The notes beneath the pieces were generated by a model. That model worked only from the letters and a program-made list of their open reading frames with translations. It was not told the origin of the DNA and did not search any database. Shown piece after piece: positions 34,161 to 42,825 of a DNA stretch of 52,751 nucleotides. The stretch's first letter is position 1, and the number at the start of each line of letters is the position of its first letter. Source of the stretch: Selenomonas sp. (lineage in GTDB: Bacteria > Bacillota > Negativicutes > Selenomonadales > Selenomonadaceae); NCBI GenBank assembly GCA_022773585.1, contig JALEZZ010000024.1, forward strand, positions 1 through 52,751. Direction: 5' to 3'. Position numbers and translations under genes: made by a program.

Positions 34161-34787
34161 TCACTCTGCATCTACCGCCGCCGCTTCTGCCTTCTTGCTC
34201 CTGCGATGCCGCAGATACAGCACCGCGATGACGACGACGCAGACGCCGACGAAGATGAGGCTGGCCTCGTGGCCGATGGCGAGCATGACCTGCCAGCTCT
34301 TGCCGAGCATCATGCCCGCGAAGAGAATCAGCGCCGTCCACGGCAGAGACCCCGCAATCGTGCAGAGGAAGAACTTCTTTGCATCGACATGCGCGAAGCC
34401 CGCAGGCAGCGAAATGAACGTGCGGACAACCGGCAGCATGCGGCTGAAGAACACGGCCTTGAGGCCGTACTTGTCAAACCACCGCTGCGCGACATCGACA
34501 TGGCTCTTCTTGATGAAGAAGTAGTGGCCATACTTGTCCACGAACGAGCGGCCGCCATAGTGGCCGACCGCATAGGCGAAGAACGAACCAGCGAGGCCGC
34601 CGACCATGCCCGCGACGAGCGCCCCGCCAAAACCGAGCTGGCCGTCAAAGATCAGGTAGCCCGCAAAGCCCAGGATGAGCTCCGACGGAATCGGGATGCA
34701 GGCATTCTCTGCCGCCATCAGCACGGCAATCGCCACATAGCCCCACGCCGCGATGAATTCCATGAAGTACACCGAAAACTGTTCCAT
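34161..34787 (-). CDS. DedA family membrane protein
   Basis: A 208-residue DedA/SNARE-associated family membrane protein. Members act as lipid flippases, for example for undecaprenyl phosphate or phosphatidylethanolamine. The hallmark regions are ENACIPIPSELILGFAGYL near residue 27, AGSFFAYAVGHYGGR, and FFSRMLPVVRTFISLPAG with the conserved arginines. The start at 34787 (MEQFSVYFMEF) has GGAGGAG upstream; the longer frame to 34853 has no site. Confidence 0.88.
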   Translation of the reverse strand: MEQFSVYFMEFIAAWGYVAIAVLMAAENACIPIPSELILGFAGYLIFDGQLGFGGALVAGMVGGLAGSFFAYAVGHYGGRSFVDKYGHYFFIKKSHVDVAQRWFDKYGLKAVFFSRMLPVVRTFISLPAGFAHVDAKKFFLCTIAGSLPWTALILFAGMMLGKSWQVMLAIGHEASLIFVGVCVVVIAVLYLRHRRSKKAEAAAVDAE

Positions 34788-34908
34788 AATACGGCTTTCT
34801 CCTCCGATTTTTCCTTTCCAACACACAATTTCTTTTCCGAATCTGAACCACATTATAGCAGGATTTCGTAAAAAAGCTATAACGCAAGGAAATTTTCTTT
34901 TTTCCAGT

Positions 34909-36906
34909 TTACGCTTCTGTCAGCCGCTCCCACTTTGCATATCGTTCTTCGATCTCGACCTGCTTCGCGGCATAGGCGTCGGCGAGGGCCTGGCTCTTTT
35001 CGGGGTCGCTCTGGGCCTCGGGGTTGTTCATTTCGTATTCGATGCCTTTGAGTTCGGCTTCAGCCATGGCGATTTCGGCTTCAGCGCGGTCGATCATTTC
35101 CTGGCGCTTCGTGTCGCTCATGCTCTGGATGCTGCCGCGCAGGGCAGCGTCCTTCTGCTTCTGCTTTGCATCTTCTTTCGGGGAGGCAGGAGTCTCTGCC
35201 GCGCCCGCCTTCTTGCGGGCTGCGCGCTCTTTTTCTTTCGCGCGCTTCTCTTCGATTTTCGCGAGCCGTTCCTGCTCTTCGCGCTCCTCGGCGACGGCCG
35301 CCTCTTCAGCTTCGACGCGCTCGCGGTAATAACTGTAGTTGCCGTTGTACTCGGTGAGGCCTCCGTTTTCGAGCACGAGCGTGCAGTTCGCGACTTTGTC
35401 GAGGAAGTAGCGGTCATGGCTGACGGCGAGGAACGTGCCGGGGTAGGCCATGAGGGCTTCTTCGATGGTCTCTTTCGCGGGGATGTCGAGGTGGTTCGTC
35501 GGCTCGTCGAGGACGAGGAAGTTCGCGCCCGTCAGCATGAGCTTGAGGAATGCGACGCGCGACTGCTCGCCGCCCGAGAGGTCGCCGATGCGCCGCAGGA
35601 CGTCGTCGCCGTGGAACAGGAACGCGCCGAGATATTTGCGCGCCTGCTCTTCGTCGATGCCGAACGTGTACGTGATTTCGTCGAGCACGGTGCTCTCGGG
35701 GTGCAGCGTCTCATGCTGCTGCGAGAAATAGCCGATCTTGACGCGGCTGCCGATTTTCACGCGGCCTGTCGGCGATTCGAGCTCGCCGATCAGCACGCGC
35801 AGCAGCGTCGTCTTGCCCGCGCCATTCGGCCCGACGAGCGCGACGCCGTCGCCATTGCGAATCAAAAGATTCACATGGTCGAAAATCGCATGGTCGCCAT
35901 AGTGCCACGAAACGTCCTCGAGCTCGGCCACGCGCTCGGCGCACTCGGGCGGCTTGTGGAACGCGAAGTAGTTGAACGTCGCGTCCTCTGGCGGCAGCAC
36001 GATGCGCTCGAGGCGATCGAGCTGGCTCTGGCGGCCGCGCGCCTGCTTGCTCTTGATGCCGGCCTTGTAGCGGCGGATGTATTCCTCGGTCTTCTTGATG
36101 TGCTCCTGCTGCTTTTCATAGGCCGACTGGAGCGCGGCGCGGCGGTCGTTCTTGACGCGCATATAATAGGTGTAATTTCCCTCGTAGTTCGTGACCTGTC
36201 CGCCGTCGAGCTCGAGGATGCGCGTCGCGACGCGGTCGAGGAAGAAGCGGTCATGGCTGATGATCAGCACGCCGCCGTGGTAGCTCTGAAGGAATTTTTC
36301 GAGCCATTCGATGCGCTCGATGTCGAGGTGGTTCGTCGGCTCGTCGAGGAACAGGAAGTCCGGCTCGCGCATGAGCGCCTTTGCGAGGCAGATGCGCGTC
36401 TTCTGGCCGCCCGAAAAATGCTGGACGTCTTTCTGGAAATCGTCCTCCGTGAAGCCGAGTCCGTAGGCGATGCGGCGCAGGCGGCTCTCGTAATCGTAGC
36501 CGCCGAGAATCTCGAAGCGGTTCATGACGCGGCTGTAGTCGTCAAGCAGCGCCGCGCCCTGCTCGCCCTCCGTGCCCTCGGTCTTCATGCGCTGTTCGAG
36601 CTCGGCCTTCTTCGCGCCGAGCGCGCGGATGTCGTCGAAGGCGTGCTGGAACTCTTCGTAGAGCGTGCCGCCCGCGAAGTCGGCCGTCTGCTCGACATAG
36701 CCGATCGTGTCGTTGCTGTCCCACTGGATGCTGCCTGCGTCGTATTCTTCCTGCCCCATGAGGATTTTCATGAGCGTCGACTTGCCCGCGCCATTCGCGC
36801 CGACAAAGCCGACCTTGTCCCCGCGCGCAACCTCGAACGAGACGTCCTTGAACAGCTGCTCGATGCCAAAGGATTTGGCAAGGTTTGTGACTTTCAGTGT
36901 ACCCAA
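34909..36906 (-). CDS. ABC-F family ATPase
   Basis: A 665-residue soluble tandem ATPase. First domain: Walker A GANGAGKST near residue 37, FSGGQKTR, and DEPTNHLD. Second: GPNGAGKTT, LSGGEQSR, DEPTNHLD. The linker (residues 255-310) and a long charged C-terminal coiled coil (about 540-660) are like the Uup/YfmR type. ABC-F proteins act on ribosomes, relieving stalling or protecting from antibiotics. The start is a TTG at 36906 with GGACGGAG 7 bases upstream, and it follows the LCP gene by only 3 bp, so the two are co-transcribed. Confidence 0.92.
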   Translation of the reverse strand: MGTLKVTNLAKSFGIEQLFKDVSFEVARGDKVGFVGANGAGKSTLMKILMGQEEYDAGSIQWDSNDTIGYVEQTADFAGGTLYEEFQHAFDDIRALGAKKAELEQRMKTEGTEGEQGAALLDDYSRVMNRFEILGGYDYESRLRRIAYGLGFTEDDFQKDVQHFSGGQKTRICLAKALMREPDFLFLDEPTNHLDIERIEWLEKFLQSYHGGVLIISHDRFFLDRVATRILELDGGQVTNYEGNYTYYMRVKNDRRAALQSAYEKQQEHIKKTEEYIRRYKAGIKSKQARGRQSQLDRLERIVLPPEDATFNYFAFHKPPECAERVAELEDVSWHYGDHAIFDHVNLLIRNGDGVALVGPNGAGKTTLLRVLIGELESPTGRVKIGSRVKIGYFSQQHETLHPESTVLDEITYTFGIDEEQARKYLGAFLFHGDDVLRRIGDLSGGEQSRVAFLKLMLTGANFLVLDEPTNHLDIPAKETIEEALMAYPGTFLAVSHDRYFLDKVANCTLVLENGGLTEYNGNYSYYRERVEAEEAAVAEEREEQERLAKIEEKRAKEKERAARKKAGAAETPASPKEDAKQKQKDAALRGSIQSMSDTKRQEMIDRAEAEIAMAEAELKGIEYEMNNPEAQSDPEKSQALADAYAAKQVEIEERYAKWERLTEA

Positions 36907-36909
36907 AAA

Positions 36910-38247
36910 TTATCTCCGTCCTTTTTTTCCGGTCGCTCCATAGTCCCTGCCGATGTTCACAACAGCCTGATTGCTGCTGCCGCCGTCCATGATGACGCAG
37001 GGGAACGGCATGCCGTAGAAGACATCCGTGTTGCGCGTCGATGTCGTGATGCTCGTATTTTCCTTCGCGTCCGTGCGGCCCGTCTCGACGCCTGAAATCT
37101 TGAAGCCCTTGCGCTTCAGGATGTCGGCGACTTCGGCGCCCGCGCCGTTGATGCCGCTCGAATTGATGACCATGACGGTGATTTCCGACGGCTTCATCGG
37201 CTCCGTCTCATCTTTCTTCTCGTCGTCGCTGTCAGCTTCGTCGGCCTTCTTCTGCTCGGCACCCTTCTCGACCTTGAGGCCCTTCGGCAGGTCTTTCTCG
37301 TAGGCCGATGCCGCGTCCTCGGCGGCTGCCTTCATCTCCGGCGTGAACTCGATGCCGATTTCCTCGGCGAGCATCTGGCGGCACGCGACGATGTCGGGAA
37401 TCCAGTAGCTGATGTCTTCGTAGTAGGCAGGCGAACCCGGCACCATGTCGGCCGAGAGCCCTGCGTCGTGGATGTCCTTGAGCCGCTGCGCGAAGTCGAT
37501 CATCTCCGTGAGGCTCATGTCCGTCTTGACGGCGCCCGCGACCTCCTTGATGAGATCCGGCAGGCGCGGCAGGATGTCTGGCGAAATGACTTTCGCAAGC
37601 ACGGCCTTCATGAACTTCTGCTGCCGCCCGATGCGGCCGATGTCGCCCTCGCCGTCGCGGTAGCGCACGTACTGGATGGCCTTCTTGCCGTCCATGTGCT
37701 GCTCGCCCGGATAGAGGTCGATGACGAGGCCGCCGTTGTCATCCCACGGGTCTTCGTAGTGCATGCGCTTCTCGACCTTGATGTCAACGCCGCCGAGCGC
37801 GTCGATGATGCGCGAGAACGCCTTCGTGTTGATGATGATGTAGTGATCCATCGGGACGCCGAGCAGATTTTCGACGGATTTCATGCTGAGCTCGTGCCCG
37901 CCGAACGCGTAGGCGTGGTTCGCCTTGTCATAGCCGTGCCCCTCGATGGCGAGGCGCGTGTCGCGCGGCACGGAGAGGAGCGCCCCCTTTCCCGAGTCCG
38001 TGTCGATCGTCGCGACCATCAGCGTGTCGCTGCGGCCGACGTCGTCCTCGCGCTGGTCGACGCCGAGAATCATGACATGCACGACGTTCTCCGCCGTCAT
38101 CTGCCCCGCTTCCGGCGTCGTGCCGCGCATGGCCCCCCGGAGCCCGAGATTGTTCCATGCATAGACGAGCCCTGCGGCAATCACGATGAGCGCGATGACC
38201 CACTTGACTCTTCTCCAACTGCGCTTCTGCCGGCGCGTGCTTCTCAT
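36910..38247 (-). CDS. LytR-CpsA-Psr (LCP) family protein with LytR_C domain
   Basis: A 445-residue membrane-anchored protein. A short positively charged N-terminus (RSTRRQKRSWRR) precedes one transmembrane helix (residues 15-35). The LCP domain (55-260) has ILGVDQRED, RSDTLMVAT, SVPRDTRLAI and QYVRYRDGEGDIGRIGRQQ, the catalytic arginine and aspartate segments. A charged E/K linker leads to a LytR C-terminal domain (residues 355-440, ITVMVINSSGINGAGA). LCP enzymes transfer undecaprenyl-linked glycans to peptidoglycan. In a diderm this may attach a surface polymer. Confidence 0.9.
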   Translation of the reverse strand: MRSTRRQKRSWRRVKWVIALIVIAAGLVYAWNNLGLRGAMRGTTPEAGQMTAENVVHVMILGVDQREDDVGRSDTLMVATIDTDSGKGALLSVPRDTRLAIEGHGYDKANHAYAFGGHELSMKSVENLLGVPMDHYIIINTKAFSRIIDALGGVDIKVEKRMHYEDPWDDNGGLVIDLYPGEQHMDGKKAIQYVRYRDGEGDIGRIGRQQKFMKAVLAKVISPDILPRLPDLIKEVAGAVKTDMSLTEMIDFAQRLKDIHDAGLSADMVPGSPAYYEDISYWIPDIVACRQMLAEEIGIEFTPEMKAAAEDAASAYEKDLPKGLKVEKGAEQKKADEADSDDEKKDETEPMKPSEITVMVINSSGINGAGAEVADILKRKGFKISGVETGRTDAKENTSITTSTRNTDVFYGMPFPCVIMDGGSSNQAVVNIGRDYGATGKKGRR

Positions 38248-38497
38248 CGGCCGTCCTCCGTTCTTCCGATTTCTTTCTAAAAAATATCCGCTCTTGGAGC
38301 CTAACTGATTTAGTATACCATGAATGACGCGCCTGCGCTACCGAAAAGGCACGCTTCTTTTGTGCCGCCTTTGGGAAATTTATGCATTTTTCACGCAGGA
38401 AAGGAAGGAATTTCCTCCCCGTTTGGCGAATCTAAGCGATGAAAGACTGAAACAACGGCAGGGCGCATATCACTGCCGCATCGAGGAGGAAACATCC

Positions 38498-38887
38498 ATG
38501 GAGAACGAGCCAAAGAAACTCAGGCTTCTCGTCTCGGACGATTCGAAGCTCTTACGGAAGAAACTGCGCGCAGAACTCGAGCAGCTCGGCTGCGAAGTCA
38601 TCGAGGCGGAGAACGGCAAAGAGGCCATCATGAAAGACCTCAAGGACAAGCCCGACGGCATCATCCTCGACATCGTCATGCCGGAGGTTGGCGGCATCGA
38701 GGCCTTGCAGGTCATCAAGGAAGTGAGCCCGGACATCCCGGTCGTCATGCTTTCCTCTGCCGGCACGCCGCAGAAAATCATGAAGACGCTCAAGATGGGC
38801 GCCATCGACTTCATCCAGAAGCCTTATACCACGGAACAGATCACGAAAGCAGTGGAGAACATCCGCAGGAAGGCCGGCAAGAAATGA
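38498..38887 (+). CDS. single-domain CheY-like response regulator
   Basis: A 129-residue receiver domain with no output domain. The phosphate-accepting aspartate lies in GIILDIVMPEV (about D58), the acidic pair in VSDDSKLLRKK, and the switch lysine in IQKPYTTEQ. The start at 38498 has GAGGAGGAAAC upstream. It overlaps the CheX-like gene by four bases (ATGA), so the two are made together, a receiver with its phosphatase. It may act in chemotaxis or another phospho-signalling path. Confidence 0.88.
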   Translation: MENEPKKLRLLVSDDSKLLRKKLRAELEQLGCEVIEAENGKEAIMKDLKDKPDGIILDIVMPEVGGIEALQVIKEVSPDIPVVMLSSAGTPQKIMKTLKMGAIDFIQKPYTTEQITKAVENIRRKAGKK

Positions 38888-39531
38888 GTACGATCGAATA
38901 CGCGCAACGCCTGCTGAATGCCGGCGAGCTTGAGGAAGCGGAGCTCGAGGGCATCCTGCAGGGTCGCGTGACCGAGCAAGCCCTTCGATCGCGCGGCAAG
39001 AAAGTCGACGTCGACACGCATCCCGCACGGACGGCCATGCTGATGGCTGCCAAGACCCTCCCCAACCTCGGGGCGGAGACGCGGTATTATGCCGACTTCG
39101 TCGAACTCTTCGTCGCATCCCTTGATCGCTTCCTGCACATCTCCTGCGTCCTGAGCCCTGTGCCCGTCTCGCAGGAAGAGCTCGCCGAACGCCATCATGT
39201 CTGGGGCGTCGCACAGCACATCACGGGCGACGTCAGCATGGTCGACGGCATCCTCGCCAAAGAGCCCGTCTTCCTCGCGCTCGCGAGCAAGTATGCCGGC
39301 TTCGACCTCACCGAGATGAACGAGGACGCCGTCGACGCGCTCGAAGAATTCATCAACGTCGTCAACGGCCTCTACATCGTCGAGCTCGCGAACCACAAGA
39401 TGGAGCCCGACCTCGAATACCCGCGCGCAGCGGAGAACGTCATCCCGCATGGCAGCCAGCAGCTTGCCCTGCGCGTCTACACCGAGGTTGGGAGCTTCCT
39501 CCTCGTGCTCTCGACGGACGCGTTCCTCTGA
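38884..39531 (+). CDS. CheX/CheC-type CheY-P phosphatase domain protein
   Basis: A 215-residue protein. The N-terminal ~55 residues are unassigned; the rest resembles CheX. The E-x2-N active site is likely in ALEEFINVVNGL, preceded by the strand region HITGDVSMVDGIL, and followed by a conserved proline (MEPDLEYP). These proteins remove phosphate from CheY-P. The partner is almost certainly the receiver encoded just upstream. No chemoreceptor, CheA or flagellar gene is in the window. Confidence 0.7.
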   Translation: MSTIEYAQRLLNAGELEEAELEGILQGRVTEQALRSRGKKVDVDTHPARTAMLMAAKTLPNLGAETRYYADFVELFVASLDRFLHISCVLSPVPVSQEELAERHHVWGVAQHITGDVSMVDGILAKEPVFLALASKYAGFDLTEMNEDAVDALEEFINVVNGLYIVELANHKMEPDLEYPRAAENVIPHGSQQLALRVYTEVGSFLLVLSTDAFL

Positions 39532-39578
39532 TCCTGCCCATGTGCAAATGATGTCACAAAAAAATATTAAAAAAACGC

Positions 39579-39607
39579 TTGACAGCGTGCCCCGCAGCCT
39601 TTATAAT
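39579..39607 (+). promoter_or_regulatory. consensus promoter of tRNA-Ser
   Basis: TTGACA, 17-bp spacer, TATAAT: a perfect sigma-70/A promoter about 60 bp before the tRNA. Its strength suits a stable RNA. Confidence 0.92.
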
Positions 39608-39669
39608 AGTTTCTGTTGTGAGCGCACAGTTCGCAAGAAAACATCATAGCATCTCATCTGAGAGCATTT

Positions 39670-39761
39670 GGAGAGTTGTCCGAGTGGTTGAAGGAGCACG
39701 CCTGGAAAGCGTGTATACGGGGAAACCTGTATCGAGAGTTCGAATCTCTCACTCTCCGCCA
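39670..39761 (+). tRNA. tRNA-Ser (anticodon GGA)
   Basis: 92 nt including the encoded CCA. Acceptor stem GGAGAGT / ACTCTCC with discriminator G, T-psi-C arm GAGAGTTCGAATCTCTC, and anticodon stem-loop CACGC-CTGGAAA-GCGTG with the anticodon at 39704-39706. The long variable arm (TATACGGGGAAACCTGTATC) identifies a class II serine tRNA, reading UCC and UCU. An MFS gene follows closely and may be read through. Confidence 0.97.
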
Positions 39762-39818
39762 TTTTGAAGCACCAGCGTGGCCGTCAAGGTCACGCTTTTC
39801 TTGTATCTGGAGAAAACC

Positions 39819-41060
39819 ATGGCACGAAAAATCCTTTTTTCCATCATGCTTTCTTCTTTCCTCACGCCCTTTTCCTCGAGCGCGCTGACGCTCTCGCTCC
39901 CGAGCATCGGCGCAGAATTCGCTGCCGGCCCTGACATCCTCGCCTGGATTCTCTCGGCCTACCTCGTCACGAGCGCCCTCTGCCTGCTGCCGATGGGAAA
40001 GGCTGCCGACATCTACGGCAAGCGCCGCATCTATCTCGTCGGCCTCGCGGGCTTCACGGCAACGAACATCATCGGCGCGCTCGCAGGCGGCGTCGGCGCC
40101 CTCATCATCATGCGCGCGCTGCAGGGCTTCTTCGCCTCCATGCTCTTCGCGACCGGCATGGCCATCCTCACACTCGTCGTGCCGAAAGAACATCGCGGCT
40201 TCGCTCTTGGCGCGAATGTCTCCGTCGTCTACCTCGGCCTCGCGACAGGGCCGTTTCTCGGCGGCTTCCTCAACTACTATCTCGGCTGGCGCAGCATCTT
40301 CGTACTCATCACGGCGCTGACCGCCCTCGCCTGGGGCCTCGCGCAGCACTGCCTCACACAGGAGTGGACCCTCGGCGGCGGCCGTCCGATGCTGCCGCTG
40401 CGTCTCCTCCGCACGAATCGCGAATTCCGCCTCTCGAATCTCACGGCTATGATCAATTACAGCGCGACGTTCGCCGTGAGCTTCCTGCTCTCGCTCTACC
40501 TGCAGGACATGCTCGGCCTCTCATCGCGCGAAGCGGGACTGCTCCTGCTCTTGCAGCCCGCCGTCATGGCCGCGCTCTCGCCCGTCTGCGGCCACCTCTC
40601 TGACAAATTCCCCGCACGCGTCCTCGTCTCGCTCGGCATGGGCCTCATCGCCTGCGCCCTGCTCGGCCTCGCGGCCATTGTAAATTTCGTAAATTTCATA
40701 GATTTCCTGGATTTCGCAGCTTTCCTGGCCTCCACGAGCCTCGTCATGCGCGCGGCCGCCGTGCTCCTGCCGCTCATCGCCGTCCTCGGCGCGGGCATTG
40801 CCCTCTTCAACGCGCCGAACAACAACGCCATCATGAGCAGCGTAGGCCCTGACGACTACAGCCTCGCGACCGCGACGCTTTCCGCCGTCCGCCTGCTCGG
40901 GCAGTTCGCCTCGACGCTCATCGTCTCCGCCCTGCTCGCCATCCCCTGGAGAGCCGCCCCCGCCGAGAGCCTCCGCCTCGGCATCGCCATCGCCTTCGTC
41001 ACCTTCGCCGTCCTCTCGGCCCTCGGCATCGGGCCATCACTTGCGCGGAAGGACGCATGA
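39819..41060 (+). CDS. MFS drug-efflux-type transporter
   Basis: A 413-residue integral membrane protein of the major facilitator superfamily. The first half has LPSIGAEF, SAYLVTSALCLLPMGKAADIYGKRRIYL (motif A, quoted by its core GKAADIYGKRR), and motif C-like TGPFLGGFLNYYLGWRSIF (short core GPFLGGFLNYYLGW). It resembles the DHA2/EmrB-type or related exporters, but is on the short side for the 14-helix group. An odd stretch near residue 290 (VNFVNFIDFLDFAAFLA) has a run of repeated F-x2 units. Substrate unknown. The ATG at 39819 has CTGGAG upstream. Confidence 0.82.
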   Translation: MARKILFSIMLSSFLTPFSSSALTLSLPSIGAEFAAGPDILAWILSAYLVTSALCLLPMGKAADIYGKRRIYLVGLAGFTATNIIGALAGGVGALIIMRALQGFFASMLFATGMAILTLVVPKEHRGFALGANVSVVYLGLATGPFLGGFLNYYLGWRSIFVLITALTALAWGLAQHCLTQEWTLGGGRPMLPLRLLRTNREFRLSNLTAMINYSATFAVSFLLSLYLQDMLGLSSREAGLLLLLQPAVMAALSPVCGHLSDKFPARVLVSLGMGLIACALLGLAAIVNFVNFIDFLDFAAFLASTSLVMRAAAVLLPLIAVLGAGIALFNAPNNNAIMSSVGPDDYSLATATLSAVRLLGQFASTLIVSALLAIPWRAAPAESLRLGIAIAFVTFAVLSALGIGPSLARKDA

Positions 41061-41086
41061 AGCCTCCCCCTCTGGGTATAGAAAGA

Positions 41087-41137
41087 GCGAGCGGCTGCAT
41101 CCCGTGGTGGTGGGATGCAGCCGCTCGCTGCTTTTCT
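41087..41137 (+). terminator. terminator of the MFS gene
   Basis: A 17-bp perfect stem, GCGAGCGGCTGCATCCC and its complement, with an 8-base loop, then TGCTTTTCTG. It lies between convergent mfs and hsp20 genes. Confidence 0.88.
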
Positions 41138-41200
41138 GTGTGAGGTCAGAGGTTATGAGGTTGTATTTCCTGACGGCCATTTGGCCGCTGCCAGCATGGA

Positions 41201-41644
41201 TCAGCCTTCGATTGCAATCGTATGGCCGGCATCTTCCGCCTGGACGGCTTTCGGCATATGGATGGAGAGAATGCCATCCTTGTAGTCAGCCGTGGCTTTC
41301 GAATCGTCGATGCCGTCGATGTAGAACGAGCGGCTCATGCTGCTCTGGCTGCGCTCGCGGCGGACGTAGTTGCCCTTCTCGTCCTTTTCGTCCTTCGACG
41401 TCTCGTTCTTCGCGGCAATCGTCAGGTAGTTGTCCTTGTAGGTCAGCATGATGTTGCCCTTCTGGAAGCCCGGCAGCTCGGCCGTGAGGTCGTAGCTGTC
41501 GCCATTGTCCTTGACATCGACCTTGAACTCCGGCGTATGGAATCCCGACATGAACGGCTCATCGAAAACATTCATCATACGGTCGAAGACATTGTCCATC
41601 GTATCGACATCATTGCGCATAGCAAACGGAACCAAACCAAACAT
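41201..41644 (-). CDS. hsp20: Hsp20 small heat-shock protein
   Basis: A 147-residue alpha-crystallin family chaperone that binds unfolding proteins in large oligomers. The crystallin domain covers about residues 42-140 (FKVDVKDNGDSYDLTAELPG, and ATADYKDGILSIHMPKA). The I-x-I C-terminal tail is TIAIEG. The start at 41644 (MFGLVPFAMR) has AAAGGGGAT upstream. It has its own promoter with an inverted repeat beside the -35 box. Confidence 0.9.
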   Translation of the reverse strand: MFGLVPFAMRNDVDTMDNVFDRMMNVFDEPFMSGFHTPEFKVDVKDNGDSYDLTAELPGFQKGNIMLTYKDNYLTIAAKNETSKDEKDEKGNYVRRERSQSSMSRSFYIDGIDDSKATADYKDGILSIHMPKAVQAEDAGHTIAIEG

Positions 41645-41761
41645 GATCAAAATCCCCTTTCAACATCTCGCCGCATCCGCATCTGCAGGGCGGCGGCTCA
41701 AGCTGTTTTCCCGAGGACTCCGGGGCTCTTTCTGCTTGCCCCTCATCCTCTTGACAACTAT

Positions 41762-41790
41762 ATAGTAGCGCTATTTCGTCAAAAAGTCAA
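41762..41790 (-). promoter_or_regulatory. promoter of hsp20
   Basis: Minus strand TTGACT (41790-41785), 17-bp spacer, TACTAT (41767-41762), about 118 bp before the start codon. Confidence 0.65.
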
Positions 41791-41816
41791 TAGGTCAAAT
41801 ATTTTTTTGACCTATT
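41789..41816. promoter_or_regulatory. inverted repeat at the hsp20 promoter: operator or terminator
   Basis: AATAGGTCAAA / TTTGACCTATT, an 11-bp perfect inverted repeat with a 6-base A/T centre. It overlaps the -35 box of hsp20 and the stop codon of the upstream gene. Two more T-T-G-A-C/T copies follow at once. It could be a heat-shock repressor site or a weak terminator; it is not a CIRCE element. Confidence 0.55.
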
Positions 41817-42825
41817 ATTTTTTCTGCGAGAATCGTTCGGCGAGATGGGAAAGACGGGAACGTGCCGAGCTGCTGGTGGCGTCCTCCTGCCCCAGCCGGA
41901 TCTCCACGAGCACTTCCATCGCCTGCGCTGCGACGGCGCGCTCCGCCCGCCAGGGGACATCGGCAGGATGTGCCGTCAGAACGTCGCGATAGCGGCGGAC
42001 GCCTGCAAGGGCAGCGAGGGTATCGGCCTCACCCGCAAGATACGACTGGAGCAGGCGGCCGAGATGCATCCTCTCCCTGCGAATTTCCGCCCCCCCGTCG
42101 GAGACAATCGTGCGGCCGCGTCCTGCGCTGAGGAACAGGCTCGTCTCCGACGCGATGGGGAATCCCGCACGGCCGAGCACCTTGCCGAGCGACGGCGGCC
42201 CGAGCAGGACGGCAAAGCCCTGCGGTACGAGAGCCGACAGCGCACGCTCCACCGCCTGCTGCAGGAAATCCTCTCCTGCCTGCACCAATCCGCGCGCGTC
42301 AAAAAGCAGCAGATCAAATGCTTCCTGCGGCAGCGGGAGCCGCGAGAGATCCGTACGAATGGGAAGCACGCCATCGGGGATGTCTGTGACCGCCGCCGCG
42401 TCTGCCAGCGGTGCCGCCGCCGTGACGGAGAGTGATGCGAACGGCGGCGCGCCGGGAATCGGGCGCGGCACGGCCTCCGAAAGGATGGATGCGGCAAGTC
42501 GCAGGCTGGAGCTCCCAAGCGACGCGCCGACAAACAGCAGCCGCACGGCACGCGGAACAGCGAGGACATCCTTCAGCAGCATCACGGCCGCCGCAAAATC
42601 GCCGACCGATGACAGCCCTGCCGCTGCCGCCTGCATCCGCTCGACGATGCGCGGCACGAGCGGCGCTTCCTGCCCCGTTTTCTGGCCGAAACCTTCATGC
42701 TGCTCCTGCAGCAGGCTGCGGCACGACGCATTGCTGGCATTGTCCATAGCATCGAGCAGCAGCACGCGCCGTCCGTCGTCAAGCGAGAGCGCAAAAAAGC
42801 GCCCGTCAAACAAAATCGCTGCCAT
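41815..42825 (-). CDS. hypothetical protein of the glycan operon, Rossmann-like; contains a G7 tract
   Basis: A 336-residue protein I do not recognise. Around residues 95-115 is RLLFVGASLGSSSLRLAASI and near 168 FDLLLFDARGLV, a strand-loop-helix pattern like a degenerate SAM- or nucleotide-binding fold, but motif I glycines are not convincing. No signal peptide or membrane segment. Seven G on the coding strand near 42090 encode D-G-G-A. The ATG has AAGGGGA upstream and lies inside the end of the preceding glycosyltransferase gene (20 bp overlap), so it is the third gene of that operon and probably works with it. Confidence 0.55.
   Translation of the reverse strand: MAAILFDGRFFALSLDDGRRVLLLDAMDNASNASCRSLLQEQHEGFGQKTGQEAPLVPRIVERMQAAAAGLSSVGDFAAAVMLLKDVLAVPRAVRLLFVGASLGSSSLRLAASILSEAVPRPIPGAPPFASLSVTAAAPLADAAAVTDIPDGVLPIRTDLSRLPLPQEAFDLLLFDARGLVQAGEDFLQQAVERALSALVPQGFAVLLGPPSLGKVLGRAGFPIASETSLFLSAGRGRTIVSDGGAEIRRERMHLGRLLQSYLAGEADTLAALAGVRRYRDVLTAHPADVPWRAERAVAAQAMEVLVEIRLGQEDATSSSARSRLSHLAERFSQKK

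Noticed and set aside
34753..37095. 780-residue plus-strand frame
   Set aside because: Antisense shadow of the ABC-F gene; V/A/E/R-rich composition without domain motifs.
39654..40349. 231-residue minus-strand frame over the tRNA
   Set aside because: It runs through the tRNA-Ser gene and is antisense to the MFS gene; no ribosome binding site.
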